The position numbers and the translations under genes are program-made. The notes under the pieces were generated by a model, which saw only the letters and a program-made list of their open reading frames with translations, had not been told where the DNA came from and ran no database searches. A DNA stretch of 64,000 nt, taken from positions 372,001 to 436,000 of the forward strand of contig NZ_AXAJ01000002.1 in NCBI RefSeq assembly GCF_000472445.1, in the 5' to 3' direction. Position 1 is the stretch's first letter. The number at the start of each line of letters is the position of its first letter. Of the stretch, positions 1 through 9,476 are shown one piece after another. Origin of the DNA: Burkholderia sp. WSM2230. GTDB lineage: Bacteria > Pseudomonadota > Gammaproteobacteria > Burkholderiales > Burkholderiaceae.

Positions 1-2417
1 CCGTAACGTGCGAGCCGTTCCGCCGCCATCCCGTCGCGCTGCAATTCGCTGAAGCTCGTCACGCTCCACACGGCCGCGGCGATCTGCCAGTCGTCTTCGA
101 GCATGCGCTGCGCCGCTATGACCTCGCCGAGAATCGCGCCGGCGCCGAGCAGTTGAACCTGCACCGCCGCCCTCTCCCCGGCGCTGGCGGAAAGCGCGTA
201 AATGCCCTTGAGAATGCCCTCGCGCACGGCGCCAGGATCACCGCCCGGCGCGCCAGGCTGCGGGTAGTTCTCGTTCATCACCGTGACGTAATAGAACATG
301 TCGCGCTGGCGCTCGGCCATCTCGCGCATGCCCTCGTCGACGATCACCGCGACTTCATAAGCGAACGCGGGATCGTACGCGCGGCAATTCGGAATGGTTG
401 ATGCCGCCAGATGGCTCGTGCCGTCCTGATGCTGCAAGCCCTCGCCGCCGAGCGTCGTCTTGCCCGACGTCGCGCCGATCAGAAAGCCGCGAGCGCGCTG
501 ATCCGCCGCCGCCCAGATCAGGTCGCCGATACGCTGAAAACCGAACATCGAGTAGTAGATATAGAACGGCAGCATCGGCAGGTTGTGCACGCTGTAGGAA
601 GTGGCGGCCGCGATCCACGACGACACCGCGCCCGCTTCCGAAATGCCCTCCTCCAGGATCTGGCCTTGCGTGTCTTCGCGGTAGTACAGCATCGAGCCGA
701 GATCCTCGGGCTCGTACAACTGGCCAAGCGGCGAATAAATGCCGACCTGGCGGAACATGTTGGCCATGCCGAAGGTGCGCGCTTCGTCCGCGACGATCGG
801 AACGATGCGCGGGCCCACTGCGGCGTCTTTCAGCAGCGCCGTCAACATGCGCACGAGCGCCATCGTCGTGGACATCTCGCGGCCGTTGGATTCAAGCGCG
901 AATTGGCTCCAGGAGGACATCGGAGGGACGATCAGCCCCTCCGATGCAACTCTCCGCCTTCTGGGCAGATAGCCTCCGAGAGCAGCCCGGCGAGCATGCA
1001 GGTATTGCATTTCCGGGCTGTCTTGCGCGGGTTTGTAGAACTTCAACTGTTCGACGTCGGCATCGGTCAGCGGCAGGCGGAAGCGGTCGCGAAACGCCTT
1101 GAGGTCGTCGTAATCGAGCTTCTTCTGCTGATGCGTGGTCATGCGGCCCTGCCCGGCCGTGCCCATGCCGAAGCCCTTCATTGTCTTGGCGAGAATCACG
1201 GTCGGCTGGCCACGGTGCGCCAGCGCCTTCGCGTAAGCGGCGTGCAGTTTGCGCACGTCGTGGCCGCCGCGCCGCAAGCGGTCGATGTCCTCGTCGCTCA
1301 ATTGGGCGGCGAGCGCCGCCAGCTCGGCGTTCTGGCCGAAGAAGCGCTCGCGGTTGTACGCGCCGTCGTTGGCCGAGAAAGTCTGGAACTGACCGTCGAC
1401 GGTATGCGCGAACGCGCGCAGCAATGCGCCGCTGCGGTCGCGCGCAAAGAGTGCGTCCCAGTCCGAGCCCCAGATCACCTTGATCACGTTCCAGCCGGCG
1501 CCAGTAAAGTGCGCCTCGAGTTCGTCGATGATGCGGCCGTTGCTGCGCACGGGCCCGTCCAGACGCTGCAAGTTGCAGTTGATCACGAACACGAGATTGT
1601 CGAGCCCTTCGCGCGCGGCCAGCGACAAAGCGCCAGTCGACTCGGGCTCGTCCATCTCGCCGTCGCCGAAAAAGCCCCACACTTTGCGCCCTTCCGTTTG
1701 GGCGAGGCCGCGATTGGCGAGGTAGCGCATGAAGCGCGCCTGGTAGATCGCGTTGATCGGGCCAATGCCCATCGAGCCGGTGGGGAACTGCCAGAAATCC
1801 GGCATCAGCCACGGATGCGGATACGAACACAGGCCCGGTCCGCCGATCTCCCGGCGGTAATGCTGCAGGTTCTCCTCGGAGAGAAAGCCTTCCAGATACG
1901 CGCGCGCATACACACCAGGCGACGAGTGCGGCTGGAAGTACACGAGATCGCCCGTACCCTCGCCTGCCTGCTCGCCCGCGCCGGGCGCCGACGCGCGAAA
2001 GAAATGGTTGAAGCCGACCTCGAACAGATCCGCCGCCGAAGCGTAGCTCGCGATATGCCCGCCGAGTTCGCCATACGCCTTATTCGCGCGCACCACCATT
2101 GCGAGCGCGTTCCAGCGCAGCGCGGCCGCAAGCCGTTCTTCGAGCTTCAGATTGCCCGGATAGCGCGGCTGGTCTTCCGCGGCGATCGTATTGCGGTATG
2201 GCGTGACGTTGCTGCGCGCCGACTCGACGCCAAGCGCGACGGCGTGGCTCGCCAGCCTGTCGAACAGAAACTGCGCGCGCTCGCGGCCCACGTGTTCGAC
2301 GACGGCGTCGAGCGCCTCCAGCCACTCGGCGGTTTCTTGCGGATCGGCGTCCACCGCGTCGGCCCGCTCACCGCCGAGAGACCGCAACCGCTCGTTACCG
2401 CTGGACAAATCCGTCAT
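1..2417 (-). CDS. Pyruvate dehydrogenase E1-type 2-oxoacid dehydrogenase (N-terminal part, runs off left edge)
   Basis: This is the thiamine-diphosphate E1 subunit of the homodimeric (AceE) class, which decarboxylates a 2-oxoacid and passes the acyl group to the E2 lipoyl domain. About 805 codons are open from the ATG at 2417 to the window edge, out of about 890 usual for the family. The TPP/Mg motif [10 protein letters not shown] lies near residue 245-255, and later segments ([35 protein letters not shown] in part) follow the AceE order. No lipoyl or E2 gene is next to it. A divergent Lrp/AsnC regulator starts 152 bp away. This resembles the Pseudomonas mdeR-mdeB pair, where MdeB is an AceE-like 2-oxobutyrate dehydrogenase. 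AceE class is confident. The substrate (pyruvate or 2-oxobutyrate) is inference. Confidence 0.9.
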   Translation of the reverse strand, partial: MTDLSSGNERLRSLGGERADAVDADPQETAEWLEALDAVVEHVGRERAQFLFDRLASHAVALGVESARSNVTPYRNTIAAEDQPRYPGNLKLEERLAAALRWNALAMVVRANKAYGELGGHIASYASAADLFEVGFNHFFRASAPGAGEQAGEGTGDLVYFQPHSSPGVYARAYLEGFLSEENLQHYRREIGGPGLCSYPHPWLMPDFWQFPTGSMGIGPINAIYQARFMRYLANRGLAQTEGRKVWGFFGDGEMDEPESTGALSLAAREGLDNLVFVINCNLQRLDGPVRSNGRIIDELEAHFTGAGWNVIKVIWGSDWDALFARDRSGALLRAFAHTVDGQFQTFSANDGAYNRERFFGQNAELAALAAQLSDEDIDRLRRGGHDVRKLHAAYAKALAHRGQPTVILAKTMKGFGMGTAGQGRMTTHQQKKLDYDDLKAFRDRFRLPLTDADVEQLKFYKPAQDSPEMQYLHARRAALGGYLPRRRRVASEGLIVPPMSSWSQFALESNGREMSTTMALVRMLTALLKDAAVGPRIVPIVADEARTFGMANMFRQVGIYSPLGQLYEPEDLGSMLYYREDTQGQILEEGISEAGAVSSWIAAATSYSVHNLPMLPFYIYYSMFGFQRIGDLIWAAADQRARGFLIGATSGKTTLGGEGLQHQDGTSHLAASTIPNCRAYDPAFAYEVAVIVDEGMREMAERQRDMFYYVTVMNENYPQPGAPGGDPGAVREGILKGIYALSASAGERAAVQVQLLGAGAILGEVIAAQRMLEDDWQIAAAVWSVTSFSELQRDGMAAERLARY

Positions 2418-2569
2418 GGCACCACTCCCGCATCGACACGTTCGGCTCAGGATCGAGTGAGTCAATGGTACTTGCGGGTTCACAAAATGAGCGTCTCATT
2501 TGCTTGCGATCTCGGGCTGCGATAGGCTATTTGTTCCGGATTTCGCATCGCTCACGGAATATTTCATCT

Positions 2570-3097
2570 ATGACCACGCCACCCAGACGGCTCGACCGCA
2601 TCGACATCGGCATCCTGAGCCAGTTGCAGCAGAACGCGCGCATCACCAATGCCGACCTGGCGCGGTCCGTGAATCTGTCGCCCACGCCGTGCTTCAACCG
2701 CGTGCGCGCGCTCGAAAAGCTCGGCCTCTTCAAACAGCAGGTCACGCTGCTGAATCCGGAACCGCTCGGGCTGCGCATCAACGTGTTCATTCAGGTGAGT
2801 CTGGAAAAACAGGTGGAAGACGCGCTGCTGCGCTTCGAGCAGGCGATTTCGGAGCGCCCCGAGGTAATGGAGTGCTATCTGATGACGGGCGACGCCGACT
2901 ATCTGCTGCGCGTGGTGATGCCGGACATGCAGACGCTGGAACGCTTTATCGTCGATCATTTGACGAAGATTCCCGGCATTTCCAATATCCGTTCGAGTTT
3001 CGCGCTCAAGCAGGTGCGCTACAAGACCGCGCTGCCGCTGCCGGCGTCGGGATTGACGCTGACGGATCCGGACGATGTCGCGACCGACTGGCGCTAA
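2570..3097 (+). CDS. Lrp/AsnC-family transcriptional regulator
   Basis: A 175-aa Lrp/AsnC regulator: an N-terminal winged helix-turn-helix (residues about 8-60, including [19 protein letters not shown]) followed by the ligand-binding RAM/ACT domain, recognisable by the segment around [17 protein letters not shown]. An upstream in-frame GTG at 2465 would add 35 residues with no family similarity. The ATG at 2570 starts right before the [10 protein letters not shown] helix typical of the family, so I use it. It is divergent from the E1 gene and probably controls it in response to an amino acid or 2-oxoacid, as MdeR does in the similar Pseudomonas arrangement. That regulatory link is inference. 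Confidence 0.9.
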   Translation: MTTPPRRLDRIDIGILSQLQQNARITNADLARSVNLSPTPCFNRVRALEKLGLFKQQVTLLNPEPLGLRINVFIQVSLEKQVEDALLRFEQAISERPEVMECYLMTGDADYLLRVVMPDMQTLERFIVDHLTKIPGISNIRSSFALKQVRYKTALPLPASGLTLTDPDDVATDWR

Positions 3098-3161
3098 CGC
3101 CGAAACGGCGGCTCGCCTGCGCGCGAAGCAAAACCGCAATGACCATCTGGAGAAAAAGGCA

Positions 3162-3587
3162 ATGAATTACGACGACAGCAACCCGTTTGCGAAGATTCTG
3201 CGTGGCGAACTACCGTGCATCAAAGTCGCGGAAAACGATGCGGCTCTCGCCTTCATGGACCTGATGCCGCAAGCCGACGGTCACTTGCTCGTCGTGCCGA
3301 AGGAAGCCGCCGCGGAAATTTTCGACCTGTCGGACGCGGCGACGGTCGCGTGCATGCGCATGACGCAGAAGCTCGCCATCGCTGTGCGCGCGGCGTTGCG
3401 TCCGGACGGCGTGTTCATCGGTCAGTTCAACGGCGCGGCGGCGGGCCAGACGGTGCCGCATGTGCACTTCCATGTGATTCCGCGCTGGGAAGGTCAGCCG
3501 CTACGCATGCATGCGCGTGATGTCGCCGACGCGGACACATTGGAAGCGCTCGCCAAACGCATTCGCGCGCAATGGCGCGCGGATTGA
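3162..3587 (+). CDS. HIT-family nucleotide hydrolase/transferase
   Basis: A 141-aa histidine-triad protein of the HinT/HIT hydrolase type, which cleaves phosphoramidate or phosphoanhydride bonds on nucleotides. The active-site triad is visible as HVHFHVIPR near residues 97-105, preceded by GQFNGAAAGQTVPH. The N-terminus NPFAKILRGELP matches the common family start (S/NPFxxIxxGExP). The ATG at 3162 follows AGAAAAAGG, an acceptable ribosome site. An in-frame upstream extension to 3075 overlaps the 3' end of the lrp gene and has no family similarity. It lies 64 bp after lrp and may be co-transcribed. The physiological substrate is not determined by sequence. Confidence 0.9.
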   Translation: MNYDDSNPFAKILRGELPCIKVAENDAALAFMDLMPQADGHLLVVPKEAAAEIFDLSDAATVACMRMTQKLAIAVRAALRPDGVFIGQFNGAAAGQTVPHVHFHVIPRWEGQPLRMHARDVADADTLEALAKRIRAQWRAD

Positions 3588-3658
3588 CGGGTCGCGCATC
3601 TCAGGCGCCCGTGTGCCGCGCATTTGCTCCTTGACGAAGCCGCACGCACACCACTTAC

Positions 3659-3838
3659 TTACAGCCTATGCCGCGACCGCCGCAGCGGATGACGCCAGTC
3701 GAGCCGCCGCGGCTTTGCGTGCATGGGCCGCATGTCGTGCAAATGGCGGTGCTCCTGCCACAATTCGTCGGAAAAAAGAAACGCGACGATGATTAGCGGA
3801 AGAACAAGAAAAACGCCCAGGATCACGTTCTCGATCAC
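3659..3838 (-). CDS. Small single-span membrane protein, unknown function
   Basis: A 59-aa protein starting at GTG (3838), chosen because GGAGG stands a few bases upstream on the minus strand; a longer reading with in-frame ATG codons upstream has no such site. Residues about 4-24 (VILGVFLVLPLIIVAFLF) form one hydrophobic helix, and the tail is strongly basic (MHAKPRRLDWRHPLRRSRHRL). It is convergent with the HIT gene. I do not recognise a characterised family. It may be a small inner-membrane protein of the type often missed in annotation. Confidence 0.55.
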   Translation of the reverse strand: MIENVILGVFLVLPLIIVAFLFSDELWQEHRHLHDMRPMHAKPRRLDWRHPLRRSRHRL

Positions 3839-4337
3839 GGTAGCCTCCGTTTGCACGAGCATTGAACTTATTCTAGAGCAGCGCACGTACCAGCACTAAC
3901 GGCCACTGCCGTTAAGTCCGGCACACAATGCGAAGCGACAGCTGGCATTGTTTATTTTCTGCATTTGCAGCGTTATTGCGCTTCCCGCCTGGCGTTACAC
4001 GAACGACTTTGTGTGCAATGCACCAAGCGCGCTTTATCGATGTATTAAATCGCTTAAATCGGATACCGCGTTTACGCTAATACAGGCCGCAAAGCTTTAC
4101 CGGTTAAAGCACTGCGCGGCACGCATCGTTTAGTTATCCGTCGTAGTTCCCCTGCTTTTCGGTGCTGCCTAAGGTTTAGGCACGTGCGGCGCGCGGTGCG
4201 ACAATTCGCCGCTGTTGCAACCGCACACAAGATGTGCTTGTTGTTCTTCGCGGTTCTCCTAAAGTGCAATGTGCGGGTTAGACGATGGAGTTAAATACAT
4301 AGCTAACCTGAGCATTTGGCCCGCACCGGAGGAACCT
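3839..4337. other. Non-coding interval with two short hairpins
   Basis: About 500 bp of AT-richer DNA with no convincing gene. A 61-codon reading at 3948-4133 has no ribosome site or family resemblance. Two perfect 7-bp hairpins are visible: TAACGGC/GCCGTTA at 3897-3914 (4-base loop) and TGCCTAA/TTAGGCA at 4165-4181 (3-base loop). Neither is followed by a T-run, so they are not obvious terminators. The promoter of the secreted-protein gene at 4338 must lie here, but I could not identify a strong -10/-35 pair. Confidence 0.4.
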
Positions 4338-4679
4338 ATGAAAACTCGACTCGCCCTTGTTTTCGCCATTGCAAGTCTGGCTGCCGCAACGACCGTTCAG
4401 GCGCAAGACGTCGTGATCAAGCCGCAGCAAACCATTCAGTTCAAGGCCAACGCATACGGCTGTCTGTCCAAGGACAAGCTGGACGCCGTCAATCAGCATG
4501 CGCAGGCCGGTGAACAGCAGAAAATGCAGGAGTTCTTTTCCGGATACCAGTGCGTTTCCACGCCGGAGAATTCGAGCTTCCGCGTCGTGCGCGTGGTCGG
4601 CCACGATTTCGAGTTCGTGAATGCCGGCAATAGCGACACGCAAGGCCTTTGGGCGAACGATCGATTCATTAAGCAATAA
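4338..4679 (+). CDS. Small secreted protein with signal peptide, unknown function
   Basis: A 113-aa protein. The ATG at 4338 follows the strong ribosome site GGAGGA at 4328-4333. Residues 1-22 are a classical Sec signal peptide (MKTRLALVFAIASLAAATTVQA) with an A-x-A cleavage site before QDVVIK. The mature part has two cysteines (YGCLSK and YQCVST) that could form a disulfide in the periplasm, and a beta-rich look. It resembles uncharacterised small exported proteins of Burkholderiaceae. It stands alone, followed by a strong terminator. No function can be assigned. Confidence 0.75.
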   Translation: MKTRLALVFAIASLAAATTVQAQDVVIKPQQTIQFKANAYGCLSKDKLDAVNQHAQAGEQQKMQEFFSGYQCVSTPENSSFRVVRVVGHDFEFVNAGNSDTQGLWANDRFIKQ

Positions 4680-4787
4680 ACCTTGTAGCACTGGATGCGG
4701 TGACATTCCGGCAAAAGCGCCGGAACGTTATGGCGCATTAGCGAATTCTCTGGCTTTAAAAAGCCGGAGACGGTGAGCTTGCAATTA

Positions 4788-4832
4788 AAAAATCGGCTGG
4801 GCACTGTTAATGTGTCAAGCCGATTTTTATTT
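4788..4832 (+). terminator. Rho-independent terminator after the secreted-protein gene
   Basis: A perfect 11-bp stem AAAAATCGGCT (4788-4798) / AGCCGATTTTT (4818-4828) with a 19-base loop, followed by ATTTTT. The A and T flanks make it potentially bidirectional. Confidence 0.8.
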
Positions 4833-4859
4833 TTCTCACACTCGAGTACGCAGCGAGAT

Positions 4860-4893
4860 AAAAAAGCCGATGCGGCATGTCACCCGCATCGGC
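4860..4893 (-). terminator. Rho-independent terminator of the arabonate/ABC operon
   Basis: A perfect 10-bp stem: GCCGATGCGG at 4866-4875 and CCGCATCGGC at 4884-4893, 8-base loop. Read on the minus strand it ends in a run of six T. It lies 60 bp beyond the stop of the last gene of the minus-strand operon (4954). Confidence 0.85.
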
Positions 4894-4953
4894 AGTACGC
4901 CTTCTCGCAAAGCGCAGAAAACACCGTTTATTTCGTCGATCCGCTCGCGCCGT

Positions 4954-6687
4954 TCAATGGGAATCCCGTGGCACCGGCGCGCCGCTCGAGCCGACGAGGA
5001 AGTCGAGGTCCGCGCCCTGGTCGGCCTGCAGCACGTGCTCCACATAGAGCTTGTAATAGCCGCGCTTGGGCGACTCGGGCGCCTGCCATGCGGCGCGCCG
5101 GCGCGCGAGTTCCTCGTCGCTGACTTCCAGGTGCAGGCGCCGGGCTTCCGCGTCCAGCTCGATCATGTCCCCGGTCTGGACGAGCGCAAGCGGGCCGCCC
5201 GCAGCCGCTTCCGGCGACACGTGTAGCACCACCGCGCCGTACGCCGTGCCGCTCATGCGTCCATCGGAAATGCGCACCATGTCCGTAATGCCTTTTTGCA
5301 GCACCTTCTTCGGCAACGGCATGTTGCCCACTTCCGCAAAGCCCGGATAACCCTTCGGCCCCGCGCCCTTGAGCACCATGATGCAGTTTTCGTCGATGTC
5401 GAGCGACTCGTCGTCGATCTTCGCGTGCAGTTCCTCGATGTTCTCGAACACCACGGCGCGGCCGCGATGCTTGAGCAGTTCCGCAGTCGCCGCCGACGGC
5501 TTGATCACCGCGCCGTTCGGCGCCAGATTACCTTTGAGCACCGCAATGCCCGCCTTCGGCTTGAACGGCTCCTCAAACCTGGTAATGACCTTTTCGTCGT
5601 AATTCTGCGCGTTGCGCACGTTGTCCCAGATGGTCTTGCCGTTCACCGTAAGCGCCTCGCGATGCAGGAGACCTTGCTCGCCGAGTTGCTTCAGCACTGC
5701 CGGCAAACCGCCAGCGTAGTAGAAGTCTTCCATCAGGTATTCGCCCGACGGCTGCAAGTTCACGAGACACGGCACGTTCGAGCCAAGCTCCCAGTCTTCC
5801 AGCGAGAGCTCCACGCCAATGCGCTTTGCCAGCGCGATCAGATGCACGACCGCGTTCGTCGAGCCGCCAATCGCCGCGTTCGTGCGAATCGCGTTTTCGA
5901 ATGCCTGGCGCGTGAGGATCTTGTCCATCGTCAGATCTTCGCGAACCATGTCGACAATGCGCCGGCCGGCCAGATGCGCGAGCACCTGACGGCGCGCGTC
6001 GACCGCGGGAATCGCCGCATTGTGCGGCAAGCCAATGCCGAGCGATTCGACCATCGAGGCCATCGTCGAAGCGGTGCCCATCGTCATGCAATGGCCGCGC
6101 GAGCGGTTCATGCACGACTCGGCTTCGGTGAATTCCTCCTGCGTCATCGTGCCGGCGCGCACTTCCTCGGACATCTGCCAGACGCCCGTGCCCGAGCCGA
6201 TATGCTTGCCGCGAAAGCGCCCGTTCAACATCGGTCCGCCCGACACCGCGAGCGCCGGCAGATTGCACGACGCCGCGCCCATCAGCAGCGCGGGCGTGGT
6301 CTTGTCGCAGCCGACCAGCAGAATCACGCCGTCCATCGGATTGCCGCGGATCGACTCCTCGACGTCCATCGAAGCGAGGTTGCGAAACAGCATCGCAGTC
6401 GGCCGCAGATTCGTTTCGCCAAGCGACATCACCGGAAACTCCAGCGGCAGGCCGCCTGCCTCGTGCACGCCTTTTTTCACATACTCGGCGAGTTCGCGGA
6501 AATGCGCGTTGCAAGGCGTGAGTTCCGACCACGTATTGCAGATGCCGATAACCGGGCGTCCGTCGAATTCGTCGTGCGGGATGCCCTGGTTTTTCATCCA
6601 CGAGCGATGCAGAAAACCGTCGCGGTCCTTGAGGCCGAACCACGCCTGGCTGCGCAGCGGCTTTTTAGTCTGATTGGAATCAGCCAT
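4954..6687 (-). CDS. L-arabonate dehydratase (IlvD/Edd family)
   Basis: A 577-aa dehydratase of the IlvD/Edd superfamily, converting L-arabonate to L-2-keto-3-deoxyarabonate in non-phosphorylative arabinose breakdown. Similarity to characterised sugar-acid dehydratases is strong along the length: RSQAWFGL, WMKNQGIPHDEFDGRPVIG, the Fe-S cysteine segments LVGCDKTTPA and GHCMTMGTAS, and the C-terminal GADLDFL...DSH tail typical of L-arabonate rather than branched-chain dehydratases. The start is the ATG at 6687 (MADSNQ) with AGGAG upstream; a longer reading to 6705 has no ribosome site. It is the last gene of the operon, 39 bp after the permease gene. Arabonate specificity is inferred from the tail and the arabinose-type importer; D-fuconate or D-galactonate remain possible substrates. 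Confidence 0.85.
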   Translation of the reverse strand: MADSNQTKKPLRSQAWFGLKDRDGFLHRSWMKNQGIPHDEFDGRPVIGICNTWSELTPCNAHFRELAEYVKKGVHEAGGLPLEFPVMSLGETNLRPTAMLFRNLASMDVEESIRGNPMDGVILLVGCDKTTPALLMGAASCNLPALAVSGGPMLNGRFRGKHIGSGTGVWQMSEEVRAGTMTQEEFTEAESCMNRSRGHCMTMGTASTMASMVESLGIGLPHNAAIPAVDARRQVLAHLAGRRIVDMVREDLTMDKILTRQAFENAIRTNAAIGGSTNAVVHLIALAKRIGVELSLEDWELGSNVPCLVNLQPSGEYLMEDFYYAGGLPAVLKQLGEQGLLHREALTVNGKTIWDNVRNAQNYDEKVITRFEEPFKPKAGIAVLKGNLAPNGAVIKPSAATAELLKHRGRAVVFENIEELHAKIDDESLDIDENCIMVLKGAGPKGYPGFAEVGNMPLPKKVLQKGITDMVRISDGRMSGTAYGAVVLHVSPEAAAGGPLALVQTGDMIELDAEARRLHLEVSDEELARRRAAWQAPESPKRGYYKLYVEHVLQADQGADLDFLVGSSGAPVPRDSH

Positions 6688-6726
6688 GAAATCTCCTGTT
6701 GGCAAACGTGTAGAGCGGGGCGCCGG

Positions 6727-7731
6727 TCAGTGCACGCGCTTGCTGCGGCGGAACTGGTCGAACAGCACCGCAAGCAGCAGAATCCCGCCGCGAATCAGGT
6801 ATTGATAGAAAGTCGGCACGTTCATCAGGCTCATTGCGTCCTGCACCGAGCCCATGATCAGCACGCCCACCAGCACGCCGGAAATCGTCGCGACGCCGCC
6901 CGTCAGCGACACGCCGCCGAGCACGCACGCGGAAATCACGCCGAGCTCCAGGCCGACCGAGGTTTTCGGATCGCCGAGACTCATACGCGACGCAAGCATC
7001 ACGCCCGCAAATCCGGTCACGAGACCTTGCAGCACGAACACCGTGATCTTGATGCGCGTGACCGGCAGACCCGCGAGCAGCGCCGCCTCGCTATTGCCGC
7101 CGACGGCCAGCACGTTCTTGCCGAACACGGTTTTCTTCAGCAAAAAACCGAACAGCACGAAGCCGACGATGTTGCTCCAGATCGGATACGAAATGCCGAG
7201 GAACGAGCCGCCGCCGAGGTCGAAGAACCGTTCCTCCGAGATCATCACCGCGTCGCCGCTCGACGTGATGTAGGCGAGGCCACGCACGACTTCCATCATC
7301 GCGAGCGTGACGATCAGCGAGTTGATCTTGTAGCGCGCGACCAGCACGCCGTTCACGAGCCCGACCACGCCGCCCGCGAGCACGCCGGCGGCCACGCCGA
7401 GCAGCACGCTATGCGTCGCCGTGATCAGCGTCGACGCCACGACGCCCGCAAAAGCCACGATGGATGCGACCGACAAATCGACTTCGCCGAGCGCGAGCAC
7501 GAACATCATCGTCACCGAGATCGAGCCGATGAGCGTGACGGAAAGCAGCAAGCCCTGAATGTTTCGCGAGCTCAGGAAGTCCGGCACGGTAAACGACAGC
7601 ACCGCGAACAGAATGACGAACACCATCACGATGCCGGACTTGTTGATCAGATCCCACGTGCGCGCGGCGCGCGCACTGAAGCCCGCGGATGCGACGGCTG
7701 GCGTGGACGATTCGGTTGAAGGTGTGTTCAT
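6727..7731 (-). CDS. araH: Sugar ABC transporter permease, arabinose AraH type
   Basis: A 334-aa inner-membrane permease of the ribose/arabinose/xylose (BPD_transp_2) family with eight to ten hydrophobic helices. Family landmarks are LALGEVDLSVASIVAFAGV near residues 80-98, GLVNGVLVARYKINSLIVTLAMM and the AVGGNSEAALLAGLPV loop that contacts the ATPase. It pairs with the ATPase and binding-protein genes just upstream in the same operon. The start ATG at 7731 gives a hydrophilic cytoplasmic N-terminus of about 28 residues. The assignment to arabinose comes from the adjacent AraF-like binding protein and arabonate dehydratase. Confidence 0.9.
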   Translation of the reverse strand: MNTPSTESSTPAVASAGFSARAARTWDLINKSGIVMVFVILFAVLSFTVPDFLSSRNIQGLLLSVTLIGSISVTMMFVLALGEVDLSVASIVAFAGVVASTLITATHSVLLGVAAGVLAGGVVGLVNGVLVARYKINSLIVTLAMMEVVRGLAYITSSGDAVMISEERFFDLGGGSFLGISYPIWSNIVGFVLFGFLLKKTVFGKNVLAVGGNSEAALLAGLPVTRIKITVFVLQGLVTGFAGVMLASRMSLGDPKTSVGLELGVISACVLGGVSLTGGVATISGVLVGVLIMGSVQDAMSLMNVPTFYQYLIRGGILLLAVLFDQFRRSKRVH

Positions 7732-7807
7732 GATGTGTGTTCCGTTTCAATGCCGTTTTGGGTTCTACGGCGCGATTCAGTTGCCTGTATGACGAGAACG
7801 TGTGAAG

Positions 7808-9367
7808 TCAGCGGGGCAGGGCGAGCTTGATGAGCGCATCGGGCGTGGCCTGCGCTTTCGGCAGATCGCCCACAAGGCATCCTTCCTTCATCACGATCAC
7901 GCGATCCGCCACGCCGATCACTTCCGCCAGATCGCTCGACACGACGATCACCGTGCGGCCCGCTTCGGCAAGCCCATACAACAGACCGTAAATTTCGCTG
8001 CGCGCGCCGACGTCGATGCCGCGCGTGGGCTCGTCCATCAGAAACACATCGATCTCTTCCGCTAGCCAGCGCGACAGAATCACCTTCTGCTGATTTCCGC
8101 CTGAGAGCGTGCCGATCGGCGTCTCGCCATTGCGCGTCTTGATAGCGAGCTTGCCGATGAACTCCTTCGCGGTCTGCGCTTCCTTGCGGCCGTTGAGCAC
8201 GTTAAAGCGGCTGAAATGGCGGCGGCAACTGATATTGAGGTTGTCCGACACCGAAGCGATCGAGACAATGCCTTCCTGTTTGCGATCTTCAGGACACAAC
8301 GCGACACCCGCGCGCACCGCGTCGCGCGGTGTGGCGAAACGCACCGGCTTGCCTTTGAGCGTGATCTCGCCGGCCGTCGGCTTCACCGCGCCGTAAATGA
8401 GCTTCATCAACTCGGAACGCCCCGCGCCCACGAGCCCGAAGAAGCCGACAATCTCGCCCTTGCGCGCGGAAAAGGTGGCGGGTTCGCGCAGCCCCGGACC
8501 CATGAGTCCCTTGACGCTGAGTTGCGCGTCGCCGAGTTCGCGCGTGCGATAGCCATACACGTCGGCAATCGAGCGGCCCACCATGCAGCTGATCAGGCGG
8601 TCGCGGTCGAGCCCGGCGCACGCGTCGAAGGTGTCGATGCGGCGGCCGTCGCGGAACACGGTCACGCGGTCGCACAACTCGTAGACCTCGTCCATGCGAT
8701 GCGTGACGTAGATGATCGCGCGGCCTTCGGCCCGCAACGCGCGGATAATCCGGAACAGCTGCGTGGTCTCGCGCGACGACAGCGAACTGGTCGGTTCGTC
8801 GAATGCAATCACGCGCGCGTCGCGCATCAGCGCCTTGCCGATTTCGATCATCTGCCGCTGACCGATCGACAGATTTTTCACCTGCTGCGACGGATCGATC
8901 TTTTCGCCGAGCCGTTCGAGCTCACGCAGCGCGCGCGCCACCAGCGCCTTTTCGTCCAGTACACCGAAGCGATTCGGCAACGCGCCCAGCATCAGGTTTT
9001 CCGCGACCGTCAGTTCCGGAACCAGATGCAGTTCCTGATAGATGATCGCGACGCCCGCTGCAATCGCCGCCTTCGTCGTCGTGAACTGCTGCTCGACGCC
9101 GCCGAGCGATAACGTGCCCGCGGCCGGCTGATTCACGCCGGACAGCACCTTGAGCAGCGTTGATTTGCCGGCGCCGTTCTCGCCCATCAACCCGTGCACT
9201 TCGCGGCGCCGCACTTCCAGCGACACCTGGTCGAGCGCGAGCACGCCGGGAAAGCGCACGGTGATGCCTTCCAGTTGCAGATACGGCTCTACGGAAGCGA
9301 GCGAAGGCGAGGGCGCCTGGACCGGCTCAGCATCGCCGCCGGAAGACGCAGTGTGTGAGGACATCAT
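7808..9367 (-). CDS. araG: Sugar ABC transporter ATP-binding protein, arabinose AraG type
   Basis: A 519-aa protein with two fused ATPase domains, as in AraG/RbsA/XylG. The first domain has a canonical Walker [10 protein letters not shown] near residue 65, the signature [11 protein letters not shown] and Walker [13 protein letters not shown]. The second has the usual degenerate P-loop [10 protein letters not shown], signature LSGGNQQKV and Walker [13 protein letters not shown]. The start is taken at the tandem ATGATG at 9367, preceded by TGAGG on the minus strand; an extension to 9391 lacks a site. It lies between the binding-protein and permease genes and energises uptake. Confidence 0.92.
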   Translation of the reverse strand: MMSSHTASSGGDAEPVQAPSPSLASVEPYLQLEGITVRFPGVLALDQVSLEVRRREVHGLMGENGAGKSTLLKVLSGVNQPAAGTLSLGGVEQQFTTTKAAIAAGVAIIYQELHLVPELTVAENLMLGALPNRFGVLDEKALVARALRELERLGEKIDPSQQVKNLSIGQRQMIEIGKALMRDARVIAFDEPTSSLSSRETTQLFRIIRALRAEGRAIIYVTHRMDEVYELCDRVTVFRDGRRIDTFDACAGLDRDRLISCMVGRSIADVYGYRTRELGDAQLSVKGLMGPGLREPATFSARKGEIVGFFGLVGAGRSELMKLIYGAVKPTAGEITLKGKPVRFATPRDAVRAGVALCPEDRKQEGIVSIASVSDNLNISCRRHFSRFNVLNGRKEAQTAKEFIGKLAIKTRNGETPIGTLSGGNQQKVILSRWLAEEIDVFLMDEPTRGIDVGARSEIYGLLYGLAEAGRTVIVVSSDLAEVIGVADRVIVMKEGCLVGDLPKAQATPDALIKLALPR

Positions 9368-9476
9368 CAAAAAAACCTCAGTGGTGGACAACCTGTGCGG
9401 GCCGCTCCCGCTTCACGCGAGAGACGGAATGCGGAATACGAAGCGCGGCCCGCCGCGTGCAGAAATCAAACGCGGC

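Noticed and set aside
411..2525. 704-codon plus-strand open frame
   Set aside because: Antisense to the AceE-like E1 gene, low-complexity composition, no ribosome site or domain.
4706..4725. TTCCGGC/GCCGGAA hairpin after the secreted-protein gene as a terminator
   Set aside because: No T-run follows. The stronger hairpin at 4788-4832 is the better terminator.
5296..7719. 807-codon plus-strand open frame opposite the arabonate dehydratase and permease genes
   Set aside because: It is a shadow of high-GC codon use, rich in Arg/His/Ala with no domain. The two minus-strand genes have strong family matches.
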